From positions 62,001 to 126,000 of the forward strand of contig JAMXLJ010000011.1 in NCBI GenBank assembly GCA_024281095.1: a stretch of DNA of 64,000 nucleotides, written 5' to 3'. A program made the translations under genes and the position numbers. Under the pieces are notes generated by a model. That model did no database searches, was not told where the DNA came from, and saw only the letters and a program-made list of their open reading frames with translations. Positions 8,923 to 16,679 of the stretch are shown one piece after another. Each line of letters starts with the position of its first letter. Position 1 is the stretch's first letter. Source of the DNA: Acidimicrobiia bacterium (GTDB lineage Bacteria; Actinomycetota; Acidimicrobiia; IMCC26256; JAMXLJ01).

Positions 8923-10569
8923 CTACTTGCTCAGGTACATGCCGAGCATCGGATGGATGCTCCCCATGAACATCGGTGTGCTGCCATCGGGCAGCGGCGG
9001 CCCCTGGATCCCGTGCAGGTTCGGCTTGGAGTAGTACGCCCACAGCGCGTACCAACCCCACAGGTTGTACAGCTGCCGGCCGAAGACCCGCTGCACGTCC
9101 TCGTACGCCGCCCTGCGCACGTTGACGTCGGGTGAGGACCGCGCGGTGTCGAAGTCCCGGTCGATCTGCGGGTCGCTGAAGTTGCCGAAGTTGACCGGCG
9201 ACTTGCTGTGCCACCAGACGTACTGGGTGTCGGGGTCGGCGCCCTGGTGGTTGCGCCACGTCACGGCCTGGAAGTCGCCGCCGAGGGCCTGGTTGATGAG
9301 CGTCGCCTGGTCGGCGGTGCGCAGGTGCACGCTCATCCCGGCGCGTTGCCATTGGGACTGGATGAGCTGCGCGAGCTTCACCGTGCTCGGGTCGTTGGTG
9401 CTGCTCAACGTGAAGTCGAAGCTGCCGCCGTGCGCGGCCTTGTACTGCGAGACGAGCTGCTTCGCCTTGTTGAGGTCGAACTTGATCGGAGGCTGCACGG
9501 GCTCCTTGATGTACCCGAAGACGTCCGGTGCGAACGGCGTGTCCGACAACGTGTTCACGTTGTGGTTGATGATGTTGTTGATCTCGTCGCGATCGCTCGC
9601 GTACGCCGCCGCCTGCCTGGCCGTGAGGTCGTTGAACGGCGCCTTGTCGTCGCGCAGCATCGTGTAGCTGATCTCGGCCGCCTTCTGGTTCTCGACGCCT
9701 GCGAGCCGCCCGGCCGAGACGTCCTGGCGGGCGAAGAAGATCGACTCGCTGTTGTCGGTCTGGATCAGGTCGACTGCGCCCGTGCGCAAGGCGTTCAAAC
9801 GCTGCTGCGGGTCGATGATGATCCGGAACGTGATCGAGTCGAGGTACGGCAGCGGGCGGCCCTGGGCGTCCTTGCGCCAGTAGTTCGGGTTCTTCACGAC
9901 GGTGAGATGGTCGTTGACGACCCACTCCTTGAACATGAACGGGCCCGTGCCGACCGGGTGGTTGGAGCAGGTGGTCTTGTCCTTCAGGGAGTTGGGGGCG
10001 ACGATGCCGAGACGACCCGTGGAGTACAGGTACCACGGGAACGCGATCCACGGCACCTTCATGTCGATGGCCACGGTGAGCGGGTCGATGACGCGCTCGT
10101 CGGCGATGTTGGTGAACACGAAGCTGAAGAGCGCGCCCTTGCGGAACTCCTCGAAGTTCGCCTTGACGGCATCGGCGTTGAGGTCCTCGCCGTCGTGGAA
10201 CTTGATGCCGGGACGCAGCTTGATCGTCCAGGTCTTGTAGTCGGGGCTTGGCGTCACCGACTCCGCGAGGTACGGCACCATCTGGCCCTTGTCGTTGGGC
10301 ACCATGAGGGTGTCGTAGAACGTCAAATTCTCCTCGATGCCTTCGGGCGCGAGCTGCGCGATCGGCGTGCAGAAACCGCCCTGGTGCTCGGCACCGAGGG
10401 CCTCGATGATGCTTCCGCCCGCGACTGGTGTGGAGCTGCCGCTCTGGCCGTTCGACGACGTCTTGTTGCTGCTGCCGCCGCCGCCGCAGGAAGCAGCGAG
10501 AACGGCCGCCACAGCCAACAGGGCGACGATTCGTCCTGGCCGGCCAATTGCGCGAAGCGAGTGATGCAC
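8923..10569 (-). CDS. Peptide ABC transporter substrate-binding lipoprotein (SBP_bac_5, DppA/OppA type)
   Basis: 548 aa from a GTG at 10569, preceded by GGGGGGACAC. Signal LAVAAVLAASC gives a lipobox with Cys28, followed by Gly/Ser/Asn linker residues. The mature part shows the family signature region (MVPYLAESVTPSPDYKTWTI and LRPGIKFHDGEDLNADAVK). It should be a membrane-anchored receptor for peptides or other amide/glycoside compounds, since this family also binds nickel, sugars and opines. An upstream extension of the frame to 10755 crosses the promoter and operator and is rejected. First gene of the importer operon. Confidence 0.92.
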   Translation of the reverse strand: MHHSLRAIGRPGRIVALLAVAAVLAASCGGGGSSNKTSSNGQSGSSTPVAGGSIIEALGAEHQGGFCTPIAQLAPEGIEENLTFYDTLMVPNDKGQMVPYLAESVTPSPDYKTWTIKLRPGIKFHDGEDLNADAVKANFEEFRKGALFSFVFTNIADERVIDPLTVAIDMKVPWIAFPWYLYSTGRLGIVAPNSLKDKTTCSNHPVGTGPFMFKEWVVNDHLTVVKNPNYWRKDAQGRPLPYLDSITFRIIIDPQQRLNALRTGAVDLIQTDNSESIFFARQDVSAGRLAGVENQKAAEISYTMLRDDKAPFNDLTARQAAAYASDRDEINNIINHNVNTLSDTPFAPDVFGYIKEPVQPPIKFDLNKAKQLVSQYKAAHGGSFDFTLSSTNDPSTVKLAQLIQSQWQRAGMSVHLRTADQATLINQALGGDFQAVTWRNHQGADPDTQYVWWHSKSPVNFGNFSDPQIDRDFDTARSSPDVNVRRAAYEDVQRVFGRQLYNLWGWYALWAYYSKPNLHGIQGPPLPDGSTPMFMGSIHPMLGMYLSK

Positions 10570-10690
10570 GTGTCCCCCCGTGGTTGCATCCGTCCATGGA
10601 CGATGCCGTTGGCCGCTCACCGTGTTGACCGGTCGTCTCCCTGAGCCGCACGGCGCGGCTCGTCTCCCGGAGCCCACACCCCCCGTGACC

Positions 10691-10710
10691 ACTTGACCGA
10701 GCGGTCGAGT
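10691..10710. promoter_or_regulatory. Palindromic operator for the peptide importer operon
   Basis: ACTTGACCGAGCGGTCGAGT is an imperfect dyad (ACT.GACCG..CGGTC.AGT). It lies just downstream of the -10 box of the minus-strand promoter at 10721-10749, covering about +4 to +23, the usual place for a blocking repressor. It is flanked by a second, wider pair GTGACC/GGTCAC (10685-10690 and 10713-10718). TetR-family regulators commonly bind sites of this build; the regulator is not identified. Confidence 0.55.
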
Positions 10711-10720
10711 CAGGTCACGC

Positions 10721-10749
10721 AACGTATGAACCGAACCCGTCGTTGTCAA
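10721..10749 (-). promoter_or_regulatory. Sigma-70-type promoter of the peptide importer operon
   Basis: On the minus strand a perfect -35 TTGACA (10749-10744) is separated by exactly 17 nt from TACGTT (10726-10721). The predicted start near 10714 would give a leader of about 145 nt before the lipoprotein GTG at 10569. The intergenic region (10570-10833) holds this promoter and its operator and no gene. Confidence 0.65.
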
Positions 10750-10833
10750 CCTCACCTTGTACCCGCTCCTCGGAGCGCGCGCAGGTCACGGGCGCGGAAA
10801 TCTCCCGAGGTCGTCGTGTCTGCCGACGGAACA

Positions 10834-11313
10834 TCACGCCCCGTGGCGCCGCCGGGCGTCCTCCACGGCGCGCCCCGCCGCCTCCGCCCCCTCCCACCCG
10901 CGCGTTTCGGTGCTCTTGCCGGGCTCGAGCGCCTTGTAGACGTCGAAGAAGTGGCCGATCTCGTCGAGGAGGAAGGGCGGGAGGTCCGCGATGTCCTCCA
11001 CCTCGGCCCAACGGGGATCCGTAGCGGGCACACACAGCACCTTGGCATCGGGCCCCTTTTCGTCGTACATCCAGAAGACGCCCACTGGGCGGGCCTCGAT
11101 GTGACAGCCGGGGAACGTCGGCTCTTCGAGCAGCACGAGCGCGTCGAGCGGATCGCCGTCCTCGGCGAGCGTGTCCGGGAAGAACCCGTAGTCGGTCGGG
11201 TACTGCGTCGCGGTGAACAACATGCGGTCGAGCCAGATCTCGCCGGTCTCGTGGTTCGCCTCGTACTTGTTGCGTGATCCCTTCGGGATCTCCACCACGA
11301 CGTGTACGTTCAC
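10834..11313 (-). CDS. ppa: Inorganic pyrophosphatase (family I)
   Basis: 159 aa, the usual length for bacterial soluble family I pyrophosphatase. It hydrolyses PPi to two phosphates and pulls biosynthetic reactions forward in the cytosol. The signature DGDPLDALV carries the three metal-binding aspartates. [20 protein letters not shown] and [10 protein letters not shown] are also typical. The gene stands alone, divergent from the arfB-like gene, and is separated by 264 nt from the peptide importer. The C-terminal tail is Ala/Arg-rich. Confidence 0.96.
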   Translation of the reverse strand: MNVHVVVEIPKGSRNKYEANHETGEIWLDRMLFTATQYPTDYGFFPDTLAEDGDPLDALVLLEEPTFPGCHIEARPVGVFWMYDEKGPDAKVLCVPATDPRWAEVEDIADLPPFLLDEIGHFFDVYKALEPGKSTETRGWEGAEAAGRAVEDARRRHGA

Positions 11314-11416
11314 TCGAGTCCCTCAGATTCCGTCCGGCAGATTCGGTCCGGCAGATTCGGCTGCATCGGGTTGCGCCCGTCGGTGCCGGCGCCGGTCGAT
11401 CGGTAGCGTTCCCCCC

Positions 11417-11830
11417 GTGGAGGATCGGCTCCGCGTGAGCGGCTCCTGCAGCATCGCGCTCGACGAGCTGGATTGGAGGTTCTCCGCGTCCGGCGGCCCC
11501 GGGGGCCAGCACGCCAACACGGCGAACACACGCGTCGAGCTGCGCTTCGATGCGGCGTCGTCCCCGTCGCTCGGTCCACGCCAACGTGAACGCATCGTCG
11601 AGCGCCTCGGCCCGGTGGTGCGGGTGGTCGCCTCCGACCGCCGGTCGCAGGCTCGCAACCGCGAGCTCGCGCTCGAGCGGCTGCGCACCCGCCTCGCGGC
11701 CGCGTTGCGCCGCGACGCCCCCCGGGTGCCGACCCGGCCCACCGCCCGCGCCCGTGCGGAGCGCGTCGAGTCGAAGCGGCGACGCGGCGACGTGAAGCGC
11801 GGTCGCCGCCGTCCCGGCCCGGAGGACTGA
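11417..11830 (+). CDS. arfB: ArfB/YaeJ-type alternative ribosome-rescue factor (GGQ domain)
   Basis: 137 aa. It has the class I release-factor catalytic domain with GGQ in SGGPGGQHANTANTRVEL, but no codon-recognition domains, and ends in a basic Arg/Lys-rich tail (ARAERVESKRRRGDVKRGRR). That is the ArfB layout: peptidyl-tRNA hydrolysis on stalled ribosomes, with the tail entering the empty mRNA channel. The GTG at 11417 lies 7 nt after TAGCGT (leaderless pattern). A second GTG at 11435 has GGAGG 11 nt upstream and is an alternative, but the LRV stretch before it looks conserved. Confidence 0.85.
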   Translation: MEDRLRVSGSCSIALDELDWRFSASGGPGGQHANTANTRVELRFDAASSPSLGPRQRERIVERLGPVVRVVASDRRSQARNRELALERLRTRLAAALRRDAPRVPTRPTARARAERVESKRRRGDVKRGRRRPGPED

Positions 11831-11837
11831 ACAAGCC

Positions 11838-12935
11838 ATGAGCTTCGCGCTCGACGTCCTGGTCGTGTCGGCCGGCGCGCTTCTGGTCGTCGTCGTCCTC
11901 GATTCGGCGGTTCGCACGTTCGTGCTGCCGCGCGGCGTGCCGGTGCTGTATTCGCGGCTCGTCTTCACGCTGGTGCGCCGCGTCTTCAACATGGTCGCGA
12001 GCCGCATGGGCACGTACGAGGCGCGAGACCGGGTGATGGCGCTGTACGCGCCGTTCACGCTCGTGCTCCTCCCGTTCACCTGGCTCGTCCTCGTGGTGGG
12101 TGGGTACATGCTCATGTCTCGCGGCCTCGGTGTGAGCAGTTGGCGGACTGCGTTCGACGAGAGCGGCTCGTCGGTTCTCACGTTGGGTTTCGTGCACCCC
12201 GGTGACGTCCCCGGCATGGCGCTGGCCTTCAGCGAGGCTGCGATCGGGTTGTTCCTCCTCACGTTGCTCATCGCGTACCTGCCGACGATCTATTCGGCGT
12301 TCTCCCGCCGCGAGCTGCTCGTCGCGCACCTGGAGGCCCGGGCCGGCTCACCCCCTTCGGCCTTCGACCTGTTACGGCGTGCGCACCTCATCGAGAAGCT
12401 GCACGACCTCGACGACCTGTGGGTCTCGTGGCAGTTGTGGTTCGCGGAGCTCGAGGAGACCCACACGTCGCTCGGCGCGCTCGCGTTCTTCCGCTCGCCG
12501 AAGCCGGACCGGTCCTGGGTGACGGCGGCGGGAGCCGTGCTCGACGCGGCCGCTCTCGTCAACTCGACCATCGAGGGGCCGTGGCAGCCGATGGCCGCGT
12601 TGTGCGTGCGCTCGGGATTCACGGCGCTGCGATCGATCGCCGACTTCTTCGACATCGACAACGATCACGATCCCGCGCCGACCGACCGGATCTCGATCGC
12701 CCGCGACGAATGGGAGGACGTGTGCCGGCAGCTGACCGCGGTCGGTGTGCCGTTGAAAGAGGACCGCGATCAGGCGTGGCGCGACTTCGCGGGTTGGCGG
12801 GTGAACTACGACGTGGTCCTCATCAGGCTGGCCGGGCTCACGATGGCGCCGTACGCGATGTGGTCGTCGGACCGTTCGATCTACAGGGCAACGCCACTCA
12901 TCCCGAGGGGGAGCCGTCGTTGGAGGCGCGACTGA
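11838..12935 (+). CDS. Two-TM channel-like membrane protein with degenerate selectivity filter
   Basis: 365 aa. Hydrophobic segments lie at about 5-25, 68-93 and 126-150. Between the last two sits a pore-loop-like stretch (residues ~105-123) ending in TLGFVHPGD, which resembles the K+ channel filter region TxGYGD but has three extra residues and lacks the second filter glycine in place. The following helix (GLFLLTLLIAYLPTIYSAFS) is inner-helix-like. A soluble C-terminal half of ~200 residues begins at RRELLVAHLEARAG. The function is unknown; relation to the ion-channel superfamily is inference. GGAGG lies ~12 nt before the ATG. The 3' end overlaps the convergent deacetylase gene by 38 nt. Confidence 0.75.
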   Translation: MSFALDVLVVSAGALLVVVVLDSAVRTFVLPRGVPVLYSRLVFTLVRRVFNMVASRMGTYEARDRVMALYAPFTLVLLPFTWLVLVVGGYMLMSRGLGVSSWRTAFDESGSSVLTLGFVHPGDVPGMALAFSEAAIGLFLLTLLIAYLPTIYSAFSRRELLVAHLEARAGSPPSAFDLLRRAHLIEKLHDLDDLWVSWQLWFAELEETHTSLGALAFFRSPKPDRSWVTAAGAVLDAAALVNSTIEGPWQPMAALCVRSGFTALRSIADFFDIDNDHDPAPTDRISIARDEWEDVCRQLTAVGVPLKEDRDQAWRDFAGWRVNYDVVLIRLAGLTMAPYAMWSSDRSIYRATPLIPRGSRRWRRD

Positions 12936-13722
12936 GCGCCTCGAACAACGAGTGCTCGCGCGTCGCCGGCCGCGCGCCGTATCTGATGAACCATTCCTGG
13001 CCGAACGCGAGATCGAACGCGTCGTCGGGCAGCGAGAGGAAGAACGAGTTCTCCGGGATCTGGCTCGCGTGCGCCGCCATCGCGGCGCGCTTCTGCGTCG
13101 TGTGGGCCCGTACGTCGACGACCGTGGTGATCATCTCGGACGGCACGCCGATGTCGAACTCGTCCGGGTCGGGGGCGCCGTCGCCGACCGCGAGGTCCGT
13201 GGGACGGTTGCGCATCAGGTCGCGCAGATAGTCGCGGTCGACCGTCGCCTGGTAGATGAGCGGCGTCCCGGCGAGCCGCCCGGCCTGCACGCCGACGCGA
13301 TGGACCTGGACGTGGTCGGGATGACCGTATGTGCCCCGCTCGTCGTAGACGGTCAGCACGTCGGCCGCTTCCTCTTCGAGGATGCGCGCGAGTCTCGCCG
13401 CAGCCTCGTCGAGATCGGCGCCCCAGAACGAGCCCGGGCTGTCGTTCTCCGGTGTGCCCGCCATCCCGGAGTCGATGTATCCGAGGAACTCGACCCGCGC
13501 GACACCGAGAACCTGCGCGGCACGCCGGGTCTCCTCGACGCGACGCTCGGCGAGCGACTCGCCGTGGCCGAGGAACTCCGGCGCCACCTCGCCGTGCTCG
13601 CCGCGTGTCGCGACCACGAGCACGACCCGATGGCCGTCCGCCGCGGCCTGCGCCATCGTGCCGGCGGTGGCGATTGCTTCGTCGTCGGGATGAGCGTGGA
13701 AGGTGACGAGTGTGTACGGCAT
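12898..13722 (-). CDS. PIG-L/LmbE-family N-acetylglucosamine deacetylase (MshB/Mca-like)
   Basis: 274 aa. The N-terminal zinc motif HAHPDDEAIATAG (AHPDDE) and the later GHPDHVQVHRVG supply the metal ligands of the PIG-L fold. In actinomycetes this family includes MshB and Mca, which act in mycothiol synthesis and detoxification, and several deacetylases of natural-product sugars. Length and the opening fit MshB/Mca, but the exact substrate is not determined. It follows the TetR gene by 3 nt, so the two are probably cotranscribed. The C-terminal coding region overlaps the convergent channel-like gene. Confidence 0.85.
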   Translation of the reverse strand: MPYTLVTFHAHPDDEAIATAGTMAQAAADGHRVVLVVATRGEHGEVAPEFLGHGESLAERRVEETRRAAQVLGVARVEFLGYIDSGMAGTPENDSPGSFWGADLDEAAARLARILEEEAADVLTVYDERGTYGHPDHVQVHRVGVQAGRLAGTPLIYQATVDRDYLRDLMRNRPTDLAVGDGAPDPDEFDIGVPSEMITTVVDVRAHTTQKRAAMAAHASQIPENSFFLSLPDDAFDLAFGQEWFIRYGARPATREHSLFEALSRASNDGSPSG

Positions 13723-13725
13723 CGG

Positions 13726-14493
13726 TCAACGCCGCCTCGACGACACCGCCGTTCGCGCCGCGGTCGAGGCGGGGCGCGCGCCCGACCCCTCGCCGTTGAA
13801 GACGCCGCGGTGGATCGCCGACGCGAGCGTGTCGAGCATGTCGTCGCGGTCGACCTTCACCTGGCGCGACAGCACGTAGTAGTTGAATCGCTCCACCATC
13901 GCGACGACCGCGATCGCGGCGACGCCGGAGTTGATGCCGTCGGGCGGCGCGGTGCGGATGCGATCGGCGAGCACACGCGTGAACTCTCCGAGCAGGTCGT
14001 CGCCGAGCCGTCCGAATTCACTCGCGCCGGTCTCGGCCTCGGTCCACGCTCTGATCACCGGCCCGTAGTGGTCGTAGAGCTCCCTGAAGCGGTCGAGCCA
14101 CGCGCGCAGCGCCGCGTACCCGGCGCGGTCGGGCGCGATCTCGGGAAGATCCTCGGCGAGGTGCATCATCTGCTCGGCGACGTCGACCGCGAGCGCACGG
14201 AACAGGTCCTCCTTGTTGGAGAAGTACAGGTAGAACGTTCCGTGCGACGTGTCCGCGACCTTCACGATGTCGTCGACGCGGGCCGCGTGATAGCCGCGCT
14301 GGGCGAAGACCTGCGCGCCCGCGTCGAGCAGCTTTCGCATCGTGCGCTTGCCCCGGGCCCGCAGCTCGCGGTTCTGCGCCGGCCGCCCCGCCGGCGCGGC
14401 GGCGTTGTCGGCGGGCGGCGCTTCCCGGGGACGTCGGGAGCGCCCTCGGCCGCGCCGGCTCGGCTCGGGGCCGCGGGAGCTCGACCGGGCCAT
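13726..14493 (-). CDS. TetR-family transcriptional regulator
   Basis: 255 aa. A long Arg/Pro/Ala-rich N-terminal tail (~50 residues) precedes the HTH: LLDAGAQVFAQRGYHAARVD then DIVKVADTSHGTFYLYFSNK, a typical TetR recognition helix. The C-terminal ligand domain is not diagnostic. The ATG at 14493 lies 6 nt after TACCCT (14505-14500), with GTGACA 18 nt further upstream. A degenerate TGAC-type palindrome overlaps that -35 box, so the protein may repress itself and the divergent MaoC gene. It is a candidate, not proven, regulator of the TGAC-N6-GTCA sites in this window. Confidence 0.9.
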   Translation of the reverse strand: MARSSSRGPEPSRRGRGRSRRPREAPPADNAAAPAGRPAQNRELRARGKRTMRKLLDAGAQVFAQRGYHAARVDDIVKVADTSHGTFYLYFSNKEDLFRALAVDVAEQMMHLAEDLPEIAPDRAGYAALRAWLDRFRELYDHYGPVIRAWTEAETGASEFGRLGDDLLGEFTRVLADRIRTAPPDGINSGVAAIAVVAMVERFNYYVLSRQVKVDRDDMLDTLASAIHRGVFNGEGSGARPASTAARTAVSSRRR

Positions 14494-14499
14494 CGCTGC

Positions 14500-14529
14500 A
14501 GGGTAGAGCTTCTCCGACGCTCATGTCAC
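14500..14529 (-). promoter_or_regulatory. Promoter of the TetR gene with overlapping degenerate operator
   Basis: Minus strand: -35 GTGACA (14529-14524), 18-nt spacer, -10 TACCCT (14505-14500), then the ATG 6 nt later. The -35 forms one arm of TGAC-ATGAGC-GTCG, three quarters of the TGAC-N6-GTCA palindrome. At 18924 and 42201 the left arm likewise forms the -35 box. Confidence 0.45.
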
Positions 14530-14594
14530 CTTTTTCGATACGCTCACGATCCGCTCCAGAACGACGTGACGACCAGATCCGGGGGACTTCCGAC

Positions 14595-15038
14595 GTGACC
14601 ACGACTCCTGTGACCGCGCCGACGTTCGAGGGCCTGCAGGTGGGCGACGAGGCCCCGGCGCTCGTCGTCGAGAACCTCACGCGCACCAACTTCGTCCGGT
14701 ACGCGGGCGCGTCGGGTGACTTCAACCCGATGCATCACGACGACACGATCGCCGCGAAGGCGGGCAACCCGTCGGTGTTCGGCCACGGCATGCTCACCGC
14801 CGGGCTGATGGCGCGCGTCCTGAAGGACTGGTTCGGTCCCGAGGCGCTCACGCGGTACCAGGTGCGGTTCTCGAAACAGGTATGGCCCGGCGACACCCTC
14901 ACGTGTCGCGCGACGGTCACGGAGTTGCACGATGCCGGTGATCACGGGATCGTCGACTGCTCCATCTCGGTCACGAACCAGAACGGCGACACCTGCCTCA
15001 CCGGATCGGCCTCGGCGCGAGTGGAGAAGCAGAGCTGA
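14595..15038 (+). CDS. MaoC-like (R)-specific enoyl-CoA hydratase
   Basis: 147 aa hot-dog-fold protein. The hydratase motif FVRYAGASGDFNPMHHDD contains the catalytic Asp and His, followed by FGHGMLTAGLMARVL. These enzymes hydrate 2-enoyl-CoA to (3R)-hydroxyacyl-CoA. The next gene, overlapping by one base (TGATG), encodes a multifunctional-enzyme-2-type SDR, so the pair would carry out the hydration and oxidation steps of (R)-specific beta-oxidation. The GTG at 14595 follows GGGGGAC (14580-14586). It is divergent from the TetR gene. Confidence 0.88.
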   Translation: MTTTPVTAPTFEGLQVGDEAPALVVENLTRTNFVRYAGASGDFNPMHHDDTIAAKAGNPSVFGHGMLTAGLMARVLKDWFGPEALTRYQVRFSKQVWPGDTLTCRATVTELHDAGDHGIVDCSISVTNQNGDTCLTGSASARVEKQS

Positions 15039-15949
15039 TGCTGCTCGACAATCGGGTCGCGATCGTCACCGGGTCGGGCCGCGGCATCGGCCGCGAGTTC
15101 GCGTTGTGTCTCGCCCGCGAGGGTGCCGCGGTCGTCGTCAACGACGTCGGCGTGTCGCTCGACGGGCGCGGCACCGACGAGGATCCCGCGGTGCAGGTGT
15201 GCAAGGAGATCGAGGCGTCCGGCGGCAAGGCCGTGCCCAACTACGACTCGGTCACGGACTTCGAGGGCGCGGCGCGCATCGTGCAGACCGCGGTCGAGTC
15301 GTTCGGAAAGCTCGACATCCTCGTGAACAACGCCGGCATCGTGCGCGACCGCACGCTCGTGAAGATGACCGAGGAAGACTTCGACGCCGTCGTCGCGGTG
15401 CACCTCAAGGGCACGTTCAACTGCGCACGCCACGCCGCGCCGGTCATGCGCGACGCGGGGTACGGCCGCATCGTCAACATCACGTCGTCGGCGGGCCTGC
15501 GCGGCAACTTCGGCCAGACGAACTACGGCGCGGCGAAAGCCGGGATCATGGGCATGACGTTCATCTGGGCCATGGAGCTCGGTCGCTACGGCATCACCGT
15601 GAATGCGGTTGCCCCCGCGGGCGCGACGCGCATGACGGCGTCGCTCTTCGAGCGCAGCGGTACCGAGCCGCCGCCGGAGCAGAACCCGGCGCTCAACGCG
15701 CCGCTCGTCGCGTACCTGGCGTCCGAGCAGGCGGGCCACGTGAACGGACAGATCCTCGGCCGCAGCGACTACGCGTACACGATCTTCCAGACGCCCCGGC
15801 AGATCGCGTCCATGTGGCGCGACGGCGGCTGGGACGCCGCAGGTGTCGCGGCGAACTTCGACACCGTGCTCGGTCAGCACCTGCAGCACGTCGGCATGGT
15901 GATGCCGAAGGGCATGGAGCACGCGGGCGGGCCCGAGAACAAGAGCTGA
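15038..15949 (+). CDS. SDR oxidoreductase, (3R)-hydroxyacyl-CoA dehydrogenase (MFE-2/HSD17B4) type
   Basis: 303 aa. The Rossmann motif TGSGRGIGREFA, the NNAG motif (ILVNNAGIVRDRTL) and the catalytic YGAAKAG (YxxxK) are present. The insertion after NDVGVSLDGRGTDED, with GGKAVPNYDSV, is typical of the dehydrogenase domain of peroxisomal multifunctional enzyme 2 and its bacterial relatives. It probably oxidises (3R)-hydroxyacyl-CoA with NAD. The start shares a base with the MaoC stop. A close paralogue lies at 45341-46258. Confidence 0.88.
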   Translation: MLLDNRVAIVTGSGRGIGREFALCLAREGAAVVVNDVGVSLDGRGTDEDPAVQVCKEIEASGGKAVPNYDSVTDFEGAARIVQTAVESFGKLDILVNNAGIVRDRTLVKMTEEDFDAVVAVHLKGTFNCARHAAPVMRDAGYGRIVNITSSAGLRGNFGQTNYGAAKAGIMGMTFIWAMELGRYGITVNAVAPAGATRMTASLFERSGTEPPPEQNPALNAPLVAYLASEQAGHVNGQILGRSDYAYTIFQTPRQIASMWRDGGWDAAGVAANFDTVLGQHLQHVGMVMPKGMEHAGGPENKS

Positions 15950-15967
15950 GCGGGCTTCGCGCCTGTC

Positions 15968-16606
15968 ATGCGCGCATATCCGCTCGGCGTCGTCGACGTC
16001 GTCTTCTGGCCCGATCCCCCCGAAGTCTGCGCGCGCCGGGCGCGTGATCTGGGCTTCGAGCACATCGACGTGCTCGTCGACGTCGATGCGGCGTCGCTCG
16101 TGTTGCCGGTCGGCTGCCCCACGGCGTTCCCGAAACCGGTGCCGGGATGGTGTGCGACACCGGCACCACGCGATCGTGAGGGGATGTGGGACCGGACGGT
16201 TGCGTGGTTCCGGGCCGCTCCGGGCGCGCTGCTCGAGCCGTGGGCCGGCGCGACCGTCAACTCCCTCGACAAGGCCCGGGCGATGATGGACGCGGTGCCG
16301 GGCCTGCGCCTGCTCGTCGACACCGGCCACGTCGCCGACTGGGGTGGCGACCCGCTCGAGCTGCTCCCGTACGCCGGCCACGTGCAGTTGCGGCAGGGCA
16401 AACCCGGCTCGGCGCAGGTCCATCCCGACGACCCTTCGGGCGTCGTCGACTTCGCCGCGGTCCTGCGCCGGCTCGACGACCTCGGATACGACGGCCGGTT
16501 GAGCGTCGAGTACTTCGACCTGCCCGACGAGGGATGGCCTCTCGACGACCCCGTGGGCTTCGCCCTGGCCCTGGCAGAGCAGGTCCGGCCGCTGCTCCGG
16601 GCGTGA
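15968..16606 (+). CDS. Xylose isomerase-like TIM-barrel protein
   Basis: 212 aa, short for the AP-endonuclease-2/sugar isomerase superfamily (usually ~270). Visible blocks are CARRARDLGFEHIDVLVDVD, LLVDTGHVADWGGDPLELLP and LGYDGRLSVEYFD; the Asp-Thr-Gly-His and C-terminal Glu are the typical metal ligands. It may act as an isomerase or epimerase on a sugar-like or hydroxy acid substrate; no specific reaction can be assigned. The gene follows the SDR by 18 nt and precedes the P450. Confidence 0.7.
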   Translation: MRAYPLGVVDVVFWPDPPEVCARRARDLGFEHIDVLVDVDAASLVLPVGCPTAFPKPVPGWCATPAPRDREGMWDRTVAWFRAAPGALLEPWAGATVNSLDKARAMMDAVPGLRLLVDTGHVADWGGDPLELLPYAGHVQLRQGKPGSAQVHPDDPSGVVDFAAVLRRLDDLGYDGRLSVEYFDLPDEGWPLDDPVGFALALAEQVRPLLRA

Positions 16607-16618
16607 CCCCGCCAAATC

Positions 16619-16636
16619 GTTGACGTCCGCGTCAGG
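16619..16636. promoter_or_regulatory. TGAC-N6-GTCA operator upstream of the P450 gene
   Basis: GTTGACGTCCGCGTCAGG has the exact core TGAC-N6-GTCA and a full right arm GTCAGG. Its centre is 52 nt before the P450 ATG, the same distance as for the copy before the selenoprotein operon. TTGACG within it could serve as a -35 box. Confidence 0.55.
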
Positions 16637-16679
16637 TACGTTCGAAGCTTGAGAGAACACCGGCGCGAAGGGAGCCGTC

